8,260 nucleotides of DNA, taken from an uncultured Chloroflexota bacterium (lineage in GTDB: Bacteria > Chloroflexota > Limnocylindria > Limnocylindrales > Limnocylindraceae). Numbering within the stretch: position 1 is the stretch's first letter; each line of letters begins with the position of its first letter. The DNA lies in the NCBI GenBank assembly GCA_903820655.1, contig CAIJIA010000169.1, forward strand, positions 1 to 8,260. The letters run 5' to 3'. The position numbers were made by a program, and so were the translations under genes. Shown here one piece after another: positions 1 to 6,956 of this stretch. The notes below the pieces were generated by a model. It did no database searches. It was not told the origin of the DNA and worked only from the letters and a program-made list of their open reading frames with translations.

Positions 1-484
1 ACTCTGGGGCGACGACGCGAATGACGATCGGTGCAGTCAGTCGACCGGCGTTGAGGGTGATCGAGACGCCAGTGTTCCAGAGTGCGGCGACGAGTGCAGC
101 GGTGCGGTCTTCGCTTGCGCCACCCATCGGTGCGGATAGGTTGAGTGGCGTAACGCTCAGACCGGCGGTGGTTGCCTCTGCACCAAGGTAGGCACCAACA
201 CCGGCACTTGAAATTTCAATGACTGCCGCGGCGCCGTCTGGGAGTGCGGCGGCAGAAAGTGCTCGGATCTCCTGCGGCAGTACGGCGGGCGCGGCGCGCT
301 CTACCTCTGCCGCTCGCAGGTCGACGTATCCGGTGAAGAGCAGGTTCGACTCTGTTGGCAGGGCGTGAAACGCGGCGAGTGCCACCGTGCGCTCAGACAG
401 GCCAGCGCCCCCTGGGCTGAGCTTGGTGATCATGTCGGCGGTTGCCCATTCGAGTGGGAGATCAGCGAGAGCGCGGCGGGTCAC
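1..484 (-). CDS. sufD: SufD, Fe-S cluster assembly scaffold protein (partial; C-terminal part beyond the left edge)
   Basis: This is the N-terminal 161 codons of a protein that continues past position 1. I assign it to SufD, the partner of SufB in the cytoplasmic SufBC2D complex that builds iron-sulfur clusters. The evidence is its place directly after sufB, an open frame with no stop, and family-like stretches: FHALPTESNLLFTGYVDL near residues 40-57, resembling the loose SufD N-terminal pattern, and GVSITLNAGRLTAPIVIRVV near residues 139-158, resembling the strand where the SufD beta-helix core begins. The start is GTG at 484, inside the sufB stop (GTGA overlap). A GGAGG-rich site at 492-499 lies about 10 bases upstream, within the end of sufB. 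An ATG at codon 18 is the alternative start, but it lacks this arrangement. The N-terminus of SufD is poorly conserved, so the call rests partly on context. Confidence 0.82.
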   Translation of the reverse strand, partial: MTRRALADLPLEWATADMITKLSPGGAGLSERTVALAAFHALPTESNLLFTGYVDLRAAEVERAAPAVLPQEIRALSAAALPDGAAAVIEISSAGVGAYLGAEATTAGLSVTPLNLSAPMGGASEDRTAALVAALWNTGVSITLNAGRLTAPIVIRVVAPE

Positions 485-1884
485 CCGAGGGCCCCCTCCA
501 TCTCGAGTCGGATCAGGCGATTGAACTCAAGGGCGTACTCCATCGGCAACTCCTTGGTGAAGACTTCAAGGAAGCCCTGCACGATCAGATTCGTTGCCTC
601 GTTCTCCGTCATTCCGCGGCTCATCAGATAGAAGATCTGATCATCAGAGACGCGACCCACGGTGGCCTCGTGGCTCATTGAGGTGTCGTCCTCCTGGATG
701 TCGATGTATGGATACGTCTCGGAGCGGCTCCCTTCGTCGAGGATCAGCGCATCGCAGCGCACGCTGGTGGTCACACCCGTTGCGCCAGGGGCTACGCGAA
801 CGGTGCCGCGGTACGTCGCCACGCCGCCATCCTTGCAGACCGACTTGCCCACGATGCGGCTGGTGGTGTTCGGCGCAAGGTGCACCGCCTTTGCACCGGT
901 GTCCTGATGCTGCCCCTTTGAGGCGACCGCGACGGAGACGATTTCGGCGTGCGCCTTCTCTCCGAGCAGGTAGATGCCTGGGTACTTCATGGTGAGCTGC
1001 GCGCCCGTGTTGGCGTCAATCCACTCAACGGTGGCGCCCGCGTGTGCGTGCGCTCGCTTCGTCACCAGGTTGTAGACATCATTCGACCAGTTCTGAATCG
1101 TGGTGTAGCGGACCTTGGCGCCCGGAAGTGCGATCACCTCCACGACGGCAACGTGCAGTGAGTCGGTCGCCCAGTTTGGTGCCGTGCAGCCCTCGATGTA
1201 GTGCAGGCTCGCACCCTCATCGACAACGATCAGGGTGCGCTCAAACTGTCCGGTGTTCTGGCCGTTAATGCGGAAGTAGGCCTGCAGTGGAAGGGGCACA
1301 TCGACACCCTTCGGCACGTACACGAATGAGCCCCCCGACCAGACGGCCGAGTTCAGCGCTGCGAACTTGTTGTCCTCTGCTGGCACCACGGTGCCGAAGT
1401 ACTTCTTGAAGATCTCTGGGTACTCTTTCATCCCCTGGTCGGTACCCATGAAGACGACGCCAAGCTTCTGCAGATCTTCGCGGACGGAGTGGTAGACAAC
1501 TTCAGAGTCGTACTGAGCGCCGACGCCGGAGAGGAACTTGCGCTCCGCCTCTGGAATGCCGAGTCGCTCGAACGTCTTCTTGATCTGGTCGGGGACGTCG
1601 TCCCATGACTTCTCTTCGCGCTCGGATGGCTTGCGGTAGTAGACGATCTTCGAGAAGTCGAGCTTCGTGAGATCGCCACCCCACATCGGCATCGCACGGG
1701 ACTCAAAGTGCTTGTAGGCGCGCAGGCGGTACTCCAGCATCCAGGCTGGCTCGTCCTTCGTCTCGGAGATCTCCCGAACCGTGGCCTCGGTCAGGCCGGC
1801 CTTCGTCTCGCGCAGGTAGGTGATGTCGTCGTGAAAGGCGTACTGCTCCCGTTCGTCGCGAACTGTCTCCTTAGCGACCGTCAT
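481..1884 (-). CDS. sufB: SufB, Fe-S cluster scaffold subunit of the SufBCD complex
   Basis: The protein has 467 residues, the usual length for SufB. SufB forms a heterodimer with SufD and, with the SufC ATPase, assembles Fe-S clusters in the cytoplasm from sulfur donated by a cysteine desulfurase. Highly conserved blocks are visible: GIPEAERKFLSGVGAQYDSE (about 109-128), NSAVWSGGSFVYVPKGV (about 178-194), RYTTIQNWSNDVYNLVTKRA (about 259-278) and FYLMSRGMTENEA (about 418-430), ending in FNRLIRLEMEGALG. Cys377 in SVRCDALIL matches the functionally important C-terminal cysteine (Cys405 in E. coli SufB). Cys233 in EGCTAP is the other conserved cysteine. The block after Cys377 resembles the Firmicutes/Actinobacteria/Chloroflexi form. 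The ATG start at 1884 has an AGGAGG site at 1889-1894, spaced 4 bases, which is close but strong. The neighbour sufD overlaps its stop by 4 bases. An extra cysteine, Cys350 in KSVCKDGG, sits where serine is common. Confidence 0.97.
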   Translation of the reverse strand: MTVAKETVRDEREQYAFHDDITYLRETKAGLTEATVREISETKDEPAWMLEYRLRAYKHFESRAMPMWGGDLTKLDFSKIVYYRKPSEREEKSWDDVPDQIKKTFERLGIPEAERKFLSGVGAQYDSEVVYHSVREDLQKLGVVFMGTDQGMKEYPEIFKKYFGTVVPAEDNKFAALNSAVWSGGSFVYVPKGVDVPLPLQAYFRINGQNTGQFERTLIVVDEGASLHYIEGCTAPNWATDSLHVAVVEVIALPGAKVRYTTIQNWSNDVYNLVTKRAHAHAGATVEWIDANTGAQLTMKYPGIYLLGEKAHAEIVSVAVASKGQHQDTGAKAVHLAPNTTSRIVGKSVCKDGGVATYRGTVRVAPGATGVTTSVRCDALILDEGSRSETYPYIDIQEDDTSMSHEATVGRVSDDQIFYLMSRGMTENEATNLIVQGFLEVFTKELPMEYALEFNRLIRLEMEGALG

Positions 1885-1888
1885 GGAG

Positions 1889-1895
1889 CCTCCTC
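1889..1895 (-). promoter_or_regulatory. Ribosome binding site of sufB
   Basis: On the minus strand this reads GAGGAGG, a near-perfect complement to the 3' end of 16S rRNA. It lies 4 bases before the sufB ATG. It fixes the start at 1884 and implies strong translation of sufB independent of the upstream RND gene. Confidence 0.7.
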
Positions 1896-1926
1896 TTCCC
1901 TGCTGGACCGTGCGGGGTAATCCCGA

Positions 1927-1942
1927 CTGATCCTATCAGGAT
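1927..1942. repeat. Overlapping short dyads between the RND gene and sufB
   Basis: Two perfect 5-base inverted repeats overlap here. CTGAT and ATCAG (1927-1931 and 1935-1939) are separated by CCT. ATCCT and AGGAT (1930-1934 and 1938-1942) are separated by ATC. Both lie about 43 to 58 bases upstream of the sufB start, in the only gap between RND and sufB. The arrangement could be an operator for a dimeric repressor. It is too short and lacks a T-run, so I do not call it an intrinsic terminator. I do not recognise it as a known SufR or IscR site. Confidence 0.3.
1930..1938 (-). promoter_or_regulatory. Possible extended -10 promoter element for sufBD
   Basis: On the minus strand this reads TGATAGGAT, which fits an extended -10 element (TGN followed by TANNAT; TAGGAT matches TATAAT at four of six positions). 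It would give a leader of about 40 bases before sufB. There is no recognisable -35 hexamer at 16-18 bases, so the call is weak. It overlaps the small dyads noted here, as an operator would. The alternative is that sufB is read only from a transcript starting before the RND gene. Confidence 0.25.
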
Positions 1943-1958
1943 TGGCTTGGCGCCCCGA

Positions 1959-4900
1959 TCAAGCGGCCTTGGCGCGCTCACCGCGAGAGAGGCTCACCTT
2001 GAGCCCGTCGATGAGGCTGTACACCACCGGCACCACAAGGAGGGTGAGGAGCGTCGATGAGAGGAGTCCACCAATTACCACCGTGCCGAGCTCGGCAGCG
2101 ATGATCGACCCTTCGCTTGGCCCCGCCGCGAGCGGCAGGAGGGCCAAGATCGTTGCGACCGCGGTCATCAGGATCGGGCGCACGCGCGTTGCGCCAGCGC
2201 GCAAGAGCGCATCCTTTGTTGGGACACCCTCATGGCGGAGCTGCTCAACGCGGTCGAGCAGCACGATGGCATTCGTCACCACAATGCCAATCAACATCAG
2301 GAACCCGATGAGCGCCGAGATGCCGATCGGACGATTCGTGATCAGGAGTGCTGGGAAGGCACCGATCACGGCGAGCGGCAGGCTGAACATGATCACAAGT
2401 GGATCAACCAGCGAGTTGAAGACCAACACCATCGTGAGGTAGACGAGCAGGATTGCGACGGCCATCGCGGTGAAGAGGCCGCTGAACGACTCGTTCTGCT
2501 GCTCTGTCACACCGGCGAGGCGTACGTTGACCTTGCTCAGCTTCCCTGCATCCTGCAGTTCGGTAACCGCTGTCTTCACGGCGGTGTTCACCGCGCCGGT
2601 GTCGGCAACAGCGATCTCGCCAGTCACGTTGGCGGCGAGCGACTGGTCGATGCGCGTAATGCTCGATGGAACGGAGAGCTCTTCGATTGTTGCAATGCTG
2701 CTGAGCGGCACCTTCTTCGCGCCGCCAACCAGGTAGGCACCGAGCTGGGTGATGTCACTGACGGAGGTGCTATCAATCTTGATCGAGAGGTTCACCTTTG
2801 CGCCATCAATCGTGATCTGCCCAAGCTGCGAGCCGACCAGAAGGTTGCGCACCTCACCGGCAACCTGCGCCGCTGAGAGGCCAGCCATCGCGGCGGCGGA
2901 TGGGTTGACGGTGATCTCAATCTGGCGGCCAGCCTTTACGAGATCACTCTTGACGTTTGCGAGGTCGCCGTTCTTAGAGAGCGTTGCAACAAGAAGGTCT
3001 GATGCGGCCTCAACGTCAGCGGCACGATCACCGGTGACGATCACTGAGATGGCGTTAGAGCCGGCGGCGAAGCCGACCTCCTCCACCGTCACGGTCCATC
3101 CCTGGGTGCCAACCTCGGCGAGCGCATCTGCAAAACGAGTCTTCGCCTCTGCAAGGCTTGAATCGGCGGTGAGGCGCACTGTCATTCGCGCCGCGTTTGG
3201 TGCCCGCCCTGTCGTAGCGGCAACGAGTGTCTGTGTGCCGGTTGCGTCTGCGCTTGGGATTGAGGTCGTCACCAACTCAACCGATGCATCCTTGGCAAGA
3301 ATCTCGTACGCAACACGGCTGCGTGTGAGCACGCGATCGGTAGAGGTACCGAGCGGAGGATTCACCGTAATGGTCAAGACCTTGTCGCTACCACTGTTCA
3401 AGAACTGCGTTGGAATTGCACTTACCAGCGAGGTGGCGCCAAGGAAGAGGCTGAATGCGATCAGCAGGGTCAAGAGCTTCGTGGCGCGGCGTCGCAGGGC
3501 AAGGCCAAGGATTGGCAGATAGATGCGGCCCCAAATGGAGACCTCTTCGCGGTCGGTGTCGACGGCGTACGGAATCGTTGCCTTCGCGCCCTTGACCTTC
3601 ACCAAGAAGTAGGCGAGCACTGGAATCACCGTGAGCGCAACGACCAGCGAGGCCAAGAGCGCGTAGGTGACGGTGAGCGCGAATGGCAGGAAGAACTGGC
3701 TAATTAGCCCACCCACGACACCGAGCGGCAAGAAGACTGCAATCGTTGTGATGGTCGAGCTGGTGATCGCCGAGGCAACTTCGCGGGTGCCGTTGAGCAC
3801 CGCTTCGCCGATGGGCTCCCCTTGGCTGCGATGTCGGTAGATGTTCTCAAGGACCACAATGGAGTCGTCGACGACGCGGCCGACCGCAACCGCGAGGCCA
3901 CCCAAGGTCATGATGTTGATCGTGATTCCGGTCGTTGACATGAGGATGATCGCCGCCAAGACGCTGAGCGGAATACTTACCGCAGCAACGATGGTTGAGC
4001 GCAGGTTCAGTAAGAAGACAAAGATGACGATGACGGCAAAGGCGGCACCAAGACCACCCTCCTGCAAGAGCGAGTCAATGGAATCTAGGATGAAGATCGA
4101 AGCGTCAGTAACGACCGAGTGCTTCACCTGGGCCGAGTGCGCCTCGGCAAACTTCTCAATGGCGGCGATTGAATCCTGGGCGGTGGTGACCGTGTTGGCA
4201 TCGGCCGACTTGCTCACGCTGATGGTCAGGCCCGGGAGACCGTTGGTCTCAGACCAGCCGGTGGTATGCACCTCGGCGAGCGAGACGGCCGCAACATCCT
4301 TCAGGAAGACTGCGTACGGCTGACCTGTTGGTGACACCCCGCCGCCAACGATGAGGTTCTCAAGATCGGCAAGTGAGGTGAAGCGGCCAGTAGCCGACAC
4401 GGGCACGAGGGTGCTGCCGACTGGAAGCTGGCCACCGGGATAGGTCAGGTTGTTTGCCTGAATCAGACCTTGGACCTGCGACATGCTGACGCCTGAAGCG
4501 GCAAGCTTCGCTGCGTCGAGCTGGATGTAGGCCTGGGTCTCGCTACCGCCCGAAAGGTCGGCGGCGGAGATGCCACTAATGCCACGGAGGCTCGGCATCA
4601 GCTCGCTCTGCGCAAGCCCTGCGAGCTCCGTCAACGTCGTATCGCCCTTTGGGGTGAGAGTGGCGATCACAACGGCAGACGAGTTGATGTTGAAGTTGCG
4701 AACGACTGGGGTAACGCCCGAGGGAAGGCGCGAACTATCGATCGCCGCCTGGATCTGGCGCACGATCTCCTTCACGTCGCTCCCATAGGCGAACTGGGCA
4801 GAAACGAAGCCGAGCCCGGTCGTTGAGACGGAGCGGAGTGACTCCACACCAGCGACTGAAGCGACTGCGGCCTCAATCGGCGCGGCCACCTGCTCGGCGA

Positions 4901-5078
4901 CGTCGGCGGTGCCCGCACCTGGGTACGGAGCGATCACGGTAATGATTGGGAAGTCAATGTTTGGAAGCAGCTCCTGCTTCAGGCTCCCCCAGCTCGCCAC
5001 GCCCCCGCCGAAGATTGCGAGTGCGATGAGAATGGTCACGCTGCGTCGAGCGACCGCGAGCTTGGTCAGGAAAAACAT
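1959..5078 (-). CDS. RND superfamily efflux transporter permease (HAE1/AcrB-like)
   Basis: The protein has 1039 residues, the normal length for an HAE1-type RND permease, a proton-driven inner-membrane exporter of hydrophobic and amphiphilic compounds. The layout is classic: a first membrane helix at about 13-31, a large extracytoplasmic region to about 340, helices 2-6 at about 342-494, helix 7 at about 533-553, a second large extracytoplasmic region to about 865, and helices 8-12 at about 868-1023. The fourth helix carries the paired proton-relay aspartates Asp404-Asp405 in GRVVDDSIVVLENIYRH. In helix 10 the position of AcrB Lys940 is Thr935 (LIGIVVTNAIVLLD), a variant I believe occurs in Gram-positive and related branches. 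The early motif LLPNIDFPIITVIAPYPGA is typical. The ATG at 5078 follows a purine-rich AGAGGGGG site (5083-5090). No membrane-fusion adaptor or TolC-like gene is present in the window. The substrate is unknown; a SecDF or HAE2 identity is unlikely from the motifs. Confidence 0.95.
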   Translation of the reverse strand: MFFLTKLAVARRSVTILIALAIFGGGVASWGSLKQELLPNIDFPIITVIAPYPGAGTADVAEQVAAPIEAAVASVAGVESLRSVSTTGLGFVSAQFAYGSDVKEIVRQIQAAIDSSRLPSGVTPVVRNFNINSSAVVIATLTPKGDTTLTELAGLAQSELMPSLRGISGISAADLSGGSETQAYIQLDAAKLAASGVSMSQVQGLIQANNLTYPGGQLPVGSTLVPVSATGRFTSLADLENLIVGGGVSPTGQPYAVFLKDVAAVSLAEVHTTGWSETNGLPGLTISVSKSADANTVTTAQDSIAAIEKFAEAHSAQVKHSVVTDASIFILDSIDSLLQEGGLGAAFAVIVIFVFLLNLRSTIVAAVSIPLSVLAAIILMSTTGITINIMTLGGLAVAVGRVVDDSIVVLENIYRHRSQGEPIGEAVLNGTREVASAITSSTITTIAVFLPLGVVGGLISQFFLPFALTVTYALLASLVVALTVIPVLAYFLVKVKGAKATIPYAVDTDREEVSIWGRIYLPILGLALRRRATKLLTLLIAFSLFLGATSLVSAIPTQFLNSGSDKVLTITVNPPLGTSTDRVLTRSRVAYEILAKDASVELVTTSIPSADATGTQTLVAATTGRAPNAARMTVRLTADSSLAEAKTRFADALAEVGTQGWTVTVEEVGFAAGSNAISVIVTGDRAADVEAASDLLVATLSKNGDLANVKSDLVKAGRQIEITVNPSAAAMAGLSAAQVAGEVRNLLVGSQLGQITIDGAKVNLSIKIDSTSVSDITQLGAYLVGGAKKVPLSSIATIEELSVPSSITRIDQSLAANVTGEIAVADTGAVNTAVKTAVTELQDAGKLSKVNVRLAGVTEQQNESFSGLFTAMAVAILLVYLTMVLVFNSLVDPLVIMFSLPLAVIGAFPALLITNRPIGISALIGFLMLIGIVVTNAIVLLDRVEQLRHEGVPTKDALLRAGATRVRPILMTAVATILALLPLAAGPSEGSIIAAELGTVVIGGLLSSTLLTLLVVPVVYSLIDGLKVSLSRGERAKAA

Positions 5079-5082
5079 GGAA

Positions 5083-5090
5083 CCCCCTCT
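5083..5090 (-). promoter_or_regulatory. Ribosome binding site of the RND permease gene
   Basis: On the minus strand this reads AGAGGGGG, 4 bases before the ATG at 5078. It supports that start, which also places the first hydrophobic helix close to the N-terminus as expected for RND permeases. It lies immediately downstream of the 35-base inverted repeat at 5094-5128. Confidence 0.5.
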
Positions 5091-5093
5091 ATT

Positions 5094-5128
5094 CGCCGGT
5101 TGGAGTGGGCGGCATCGCCCAACAGGCG
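5094..5128. repeat. Imperfect inverted repeat in the divergent RND/osmC intergenic region
   Basis: The left arm CGCCGGTTGG (5094-5103) and right arm CCAACAGGCG (5119-5128) pair at 9 of 10 positions, with a G/A mismatch at 5098/5124 and a 15-base spacer. Inside it, TGGGCG (5106-5111) and CGCCCA (5116-5121) form a perfect 6-base dyad around GCAT. This inner dyad shares bases with the outer right arm, so the two stems cannot form together. The element lies 16 bases upstream of the RND start and about 60 bases upstream of osmC. It could be an operator for a regulator controlling both genes, or a structure in the RND leader RNA. The surrounding DNA is GC-rich, so chance pairing is possible. Confidence 0.4.
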
Positions 5129-5175
5129 TAGTATCGCGGAATCCCGCCGAGGATGCTGCGGGGCCAAACTAGCGT

Positions 5176-5183
5176 TAAGGGGG
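5176..5183 (+). promoter_or_regulatory. Ribosome binding site of osmC
   Basis: TAAGGGGG differs by one base from TAAGGAGG, the full complement of the usual anti-Shine-Dalgarno sequence. Two ATG codons follow in tandem at 5188 and 5191. Spacing is 4 bases to the first and 7 to the second, so the second is the better start. The site is flanked by TTAA on both sides (5175-5188). Confidence 0.6.
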
Positions 5184-5190
5184 GTTAATG

Positions 5191-5625
5191 ATGACCACGC
5201 GAACGGCGACCGCGACCTGGAACGGCTCACTCCTTGAGGGCTCTGGAGCCATCACCTCGTTTGAGAGCGGTGCAATCGGCACGCTGCCCGTCAGTTGGCC
5301 GCGACGCTCAGAGGCGCATGACGGTTCAACCTCTCCCGAAGAGTTGCTCGCTGCTGCGCACGCATCCTGTTTTGCGATGGCGCTCTCCGGCGGCCTGGCG
5401 CGCAATAACACTCCTGCCAAGCAGCTCGACGTTTCAGCGACCGTGACCTTTGAGAAGGTCGAGGCGGGTTGGCGCGTCACGAAGTCAGCGCTCACGTTGA
5501 AGGGTGATGTTCCTGGGCTTGATGCTGCGAAGTTTGCGGAGCTTGCCGAAGGGGCGAAGGGCGGCTGCCCAATTTCAGCAGCGCTGGCAGGGAACGTCGA
5601 GATCACTCTCTCGATTAACGCCTAG
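5191..5625 (+). CDS. osmC: OsmC-type peroxiredoxin (hydroperoxide reductase)
   Basis: The protein has 144 residues from the preferred ATG, or 145 from the ATG one codon earlier; E. coli OsmC has 143. OsmC proteins are cytoplasmic dimers that reduce organic hydroperoxides with a cysteine pair. Both catalytic cysteines are visible: Cys60 in AAHASCFAMALS and Cys126 in GGCPISAAL (numbered from the second ATG). The SPEELLAAAHASCFAMALS block, with its Glu pair, matches the OsmC motif PEEL.GAAHA.CFSMAL closely. Other matches to the OsmC subfamily, as opposed to Ohr or YhfA, are the ESGA segment near residue 25, KVEAGWRVTKSALTLK (about 89-104) and VPGLDAAKFAELAEGAKGG (about 107-125). It is the only plus-strand gene, divergent from the RND pump and ending tail to tail with the aminotransferase gene. 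The reducing partner and the inducing signal cannot be seen. Confidence 0.95.
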   Translation: MTTRTATATWNGSLLEGSGAITSFESGAIGTLPVSWPRRSEAHDGSTSPEELLAAAHASCFAMALSGGLARNNTPAKQLDVSATVTFEKVEAGWRVTKSALTLKGDVPGLDAAKFAELAEGAKGGCPISAALAGNVEITLSINA

Positions 5626-6956
5626 GCCTCATCGCGCACCGCGCGGATCGCTGCGGCGGTCCCGCGGGCAATGCGCGCAATCTCCTCGTCGCCAATCACG
5701 AACGGTGGGCCGATCACGAGCTGGTCGCCATCTACCCCGTTGGCTTGGCCGGTCGCGCTATAGAGCAGCAGGCCGACATCGGCCGCGTTCTTGGCGTGTG
5801 CCAGCACGCGCTCGGTGACGCGCTTGGCACGTGCATGCGGTGCTTTGCTGGCGCGGTCGGCAACAAGTTCGATTCCGAGCAGCAGGCCGCGCCCGCGAAT
5901 CTCGCCGACCCACGGATCGTTGGCGAGCTCTGCGTTGAGTGCCGCACGCAGTTGGGCGCCTCGGGTTACAGAGGCTTCAATCAGGTTCTCGTCGCGCAGA
6001 ATCTTGAGCACAGAGCGCGCAACGGCCGCGCCAGGGATTGAGTGGCTGTAGGTGAAGCCATGCACGAACCCGCTCGCCAAGATCGGCTCAGCGACGTGGC
6101 CGGCTGCGGCAACGAAGCCGAACGGCCAGTAGCCGCTCGTGACGCCCTTTGCGGCGAGCAGCAGGTCTGGTTGCAGTTTCCAATGGTTCGCACCGAACCA
6201 GGTTCCCGTTCGCCCGAAGCCAGTCATCACCTCGTCGGCAACGAGGAGCACCTTGTTGCGCGCGCACCAGGCGCTGACCGCTGGCCAATAGTCGTCGGAT
6301 GGAACGGCGGCGGCGAGCGTTGCGCCGACGATCGGTTCGGCGACAAAGGCGGCGATACGCCCCGGGCCAACGCGGTTCAGCAGCGCGTCAAGTTCGGCAA
6401 CCGCATCGGCGCCACTTGCAATGGCGTTTGCTCCGTCGAGACCTGCGCGGTACGAGTACGCGGCTGAGACATGTTCAAATCGCCCGAGCCACGGCTCATA
6501 TGGGCGGCGCAAACCGGTGCGACCAGACAGGTCGAGAGCGCCGAGCGTGTTGCCGTGATAGCTCCCCCATCGACTGACGACAACGGTGCGATCCGGTTCG
6601 CCTTGCGCCAGCCAGTAGGCGCGCACCATCTTGAGTGCCGTCTCTGCCGCCTCTGAACCACCCGAAACTGGGTAGAGCGACGGGTTGCTCATTGGTAGAA
6701 GCGGACCGACCTCACTCGCCCAGGCGTCGAGTGGCTCTGCGGTGAAGGCGCTCCCGTGCGCGTAGGCAATCTTTGCCATCTGCGCTGCTGTGGCGTCGGC
6801 CACTGCCCGCCGCCCGTGTCCAATCCCCACCACGATGGCGCCCCCTGCAGCATCGAGATATCGGCGGCCGCTCGAATCGGTGATGTAGGCGCCTTCGCCA
6901 GATGCGGCGATCGGGAGTGCGGCGCCACCGCGACTGAAGATCTTCCCGCTACTCAC
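5622..6956 (-). CDS. Class III PLP-dependent aminotransferase
   Basis: The protein has 444 residues, the usual size for class III (omega-amino acid type) aminotransferases. These cytoplasmic PLP enzymes move an amino group between an amine or omega-amino acid and a keto acid. Visible motifs are YLDAAGGAIVVGIGHGRRAV (about 33-52), the phosphate-binding SGGSEAAETALK (about 98-109), SYHGNTLGAL (about 132-141), VADEVMTGFGRTG (about 239-251) with Asp241 that would bind the pyridine nitrogen, and LLAAKGVTSGYWPFG (about 266-280) with Lys270 as the PLP Schiff-base lysine. I chose GTG at 6956, overlapping the stop of the upstream CoA-transferase gene (GTGA). The longer frame to 7061 would add a 35-residue Arg-rich tail that is only the shadow of the upstream gene. 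The Shine-Dalgarno signal is weak, which suggests translational coupling. The substrate is undetermined: beta-alanine, GABA, 5-aminovalerate, taurine or a diamine are all possible. Confidence 0.93.
   Translation of the reverse strand: MSSGKIFSRGGAALPIAASGEGAYITDSSGRRYLDAAGGAIVVGIGHGRRAVADATAAQMAKIAYAHGSAFTAEPLDAWASEVGPLLPMSNPSLYPVSGGSEAAETALKMVRAYWLAQGEPDRTVVVSRWGSYHGNTLGALDLSGRTGLRRPYEPWLGRFEHVSAAYSYRAGLDGANAIASGADAVAELDALLNRVGPGRIAAFVAEPIVGATLAAAVPSDDYWPAVSAWCARNKVLLVADEVMTGFGRTGTWFGANHWKLQPDLLLAAKGVTSGYWPFGFVAAAGHVAEPILASGFVHGFTYSHSIPGAAVARSVLKILRDENLIEASVTRGAQLRAALNAELANDPWVGEIRGRGLLLGIELVADRASKAPHARAKRVTERVLAHAKNAADVGLLLYSATGQANGVDGDQLVIGPPFVIGDEEIARIARGTAAAIRAVRDEA

Noticed and set aside
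1885..1958. Intrinsic terminator between the RND gene and sufB
   Set aside because: The dyads are only 5 bases with 3-base loops and no U-tract follows on the minus strand.
2232..2876. 214-codon open frame on the plus strand
   Set aside because: Antisense shadow of the RND gene; Asp/Glu/His/Arg-rich low-information product with no recognisable domain.
2749..3522. 257-codon open frame on the plus strand
   Set aside because: It lies entirely antisense to the well-supported RND gene. Its composition (Ala, Thr, Ser, Arg, Val) is what the opposite strand of that gene would give, and no family motif or ribosome binding site is evident.
5100..5134. Sigma-70 promoter for osmC using TTGGAG (5100-5105) and TAGTAT (5129-5134)
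   Set aside because: The spacer would be 23 bases, too long for a standard promoter, and no hexamer at 16-18 bases fits.
5175..5606. 143-codon open frame antisense to osmC
   Set aside because: Mirror frame of a GC-rich gene; the plus-strand product matches OsmC with both catalytic cysteines and a good ribosome binding site.
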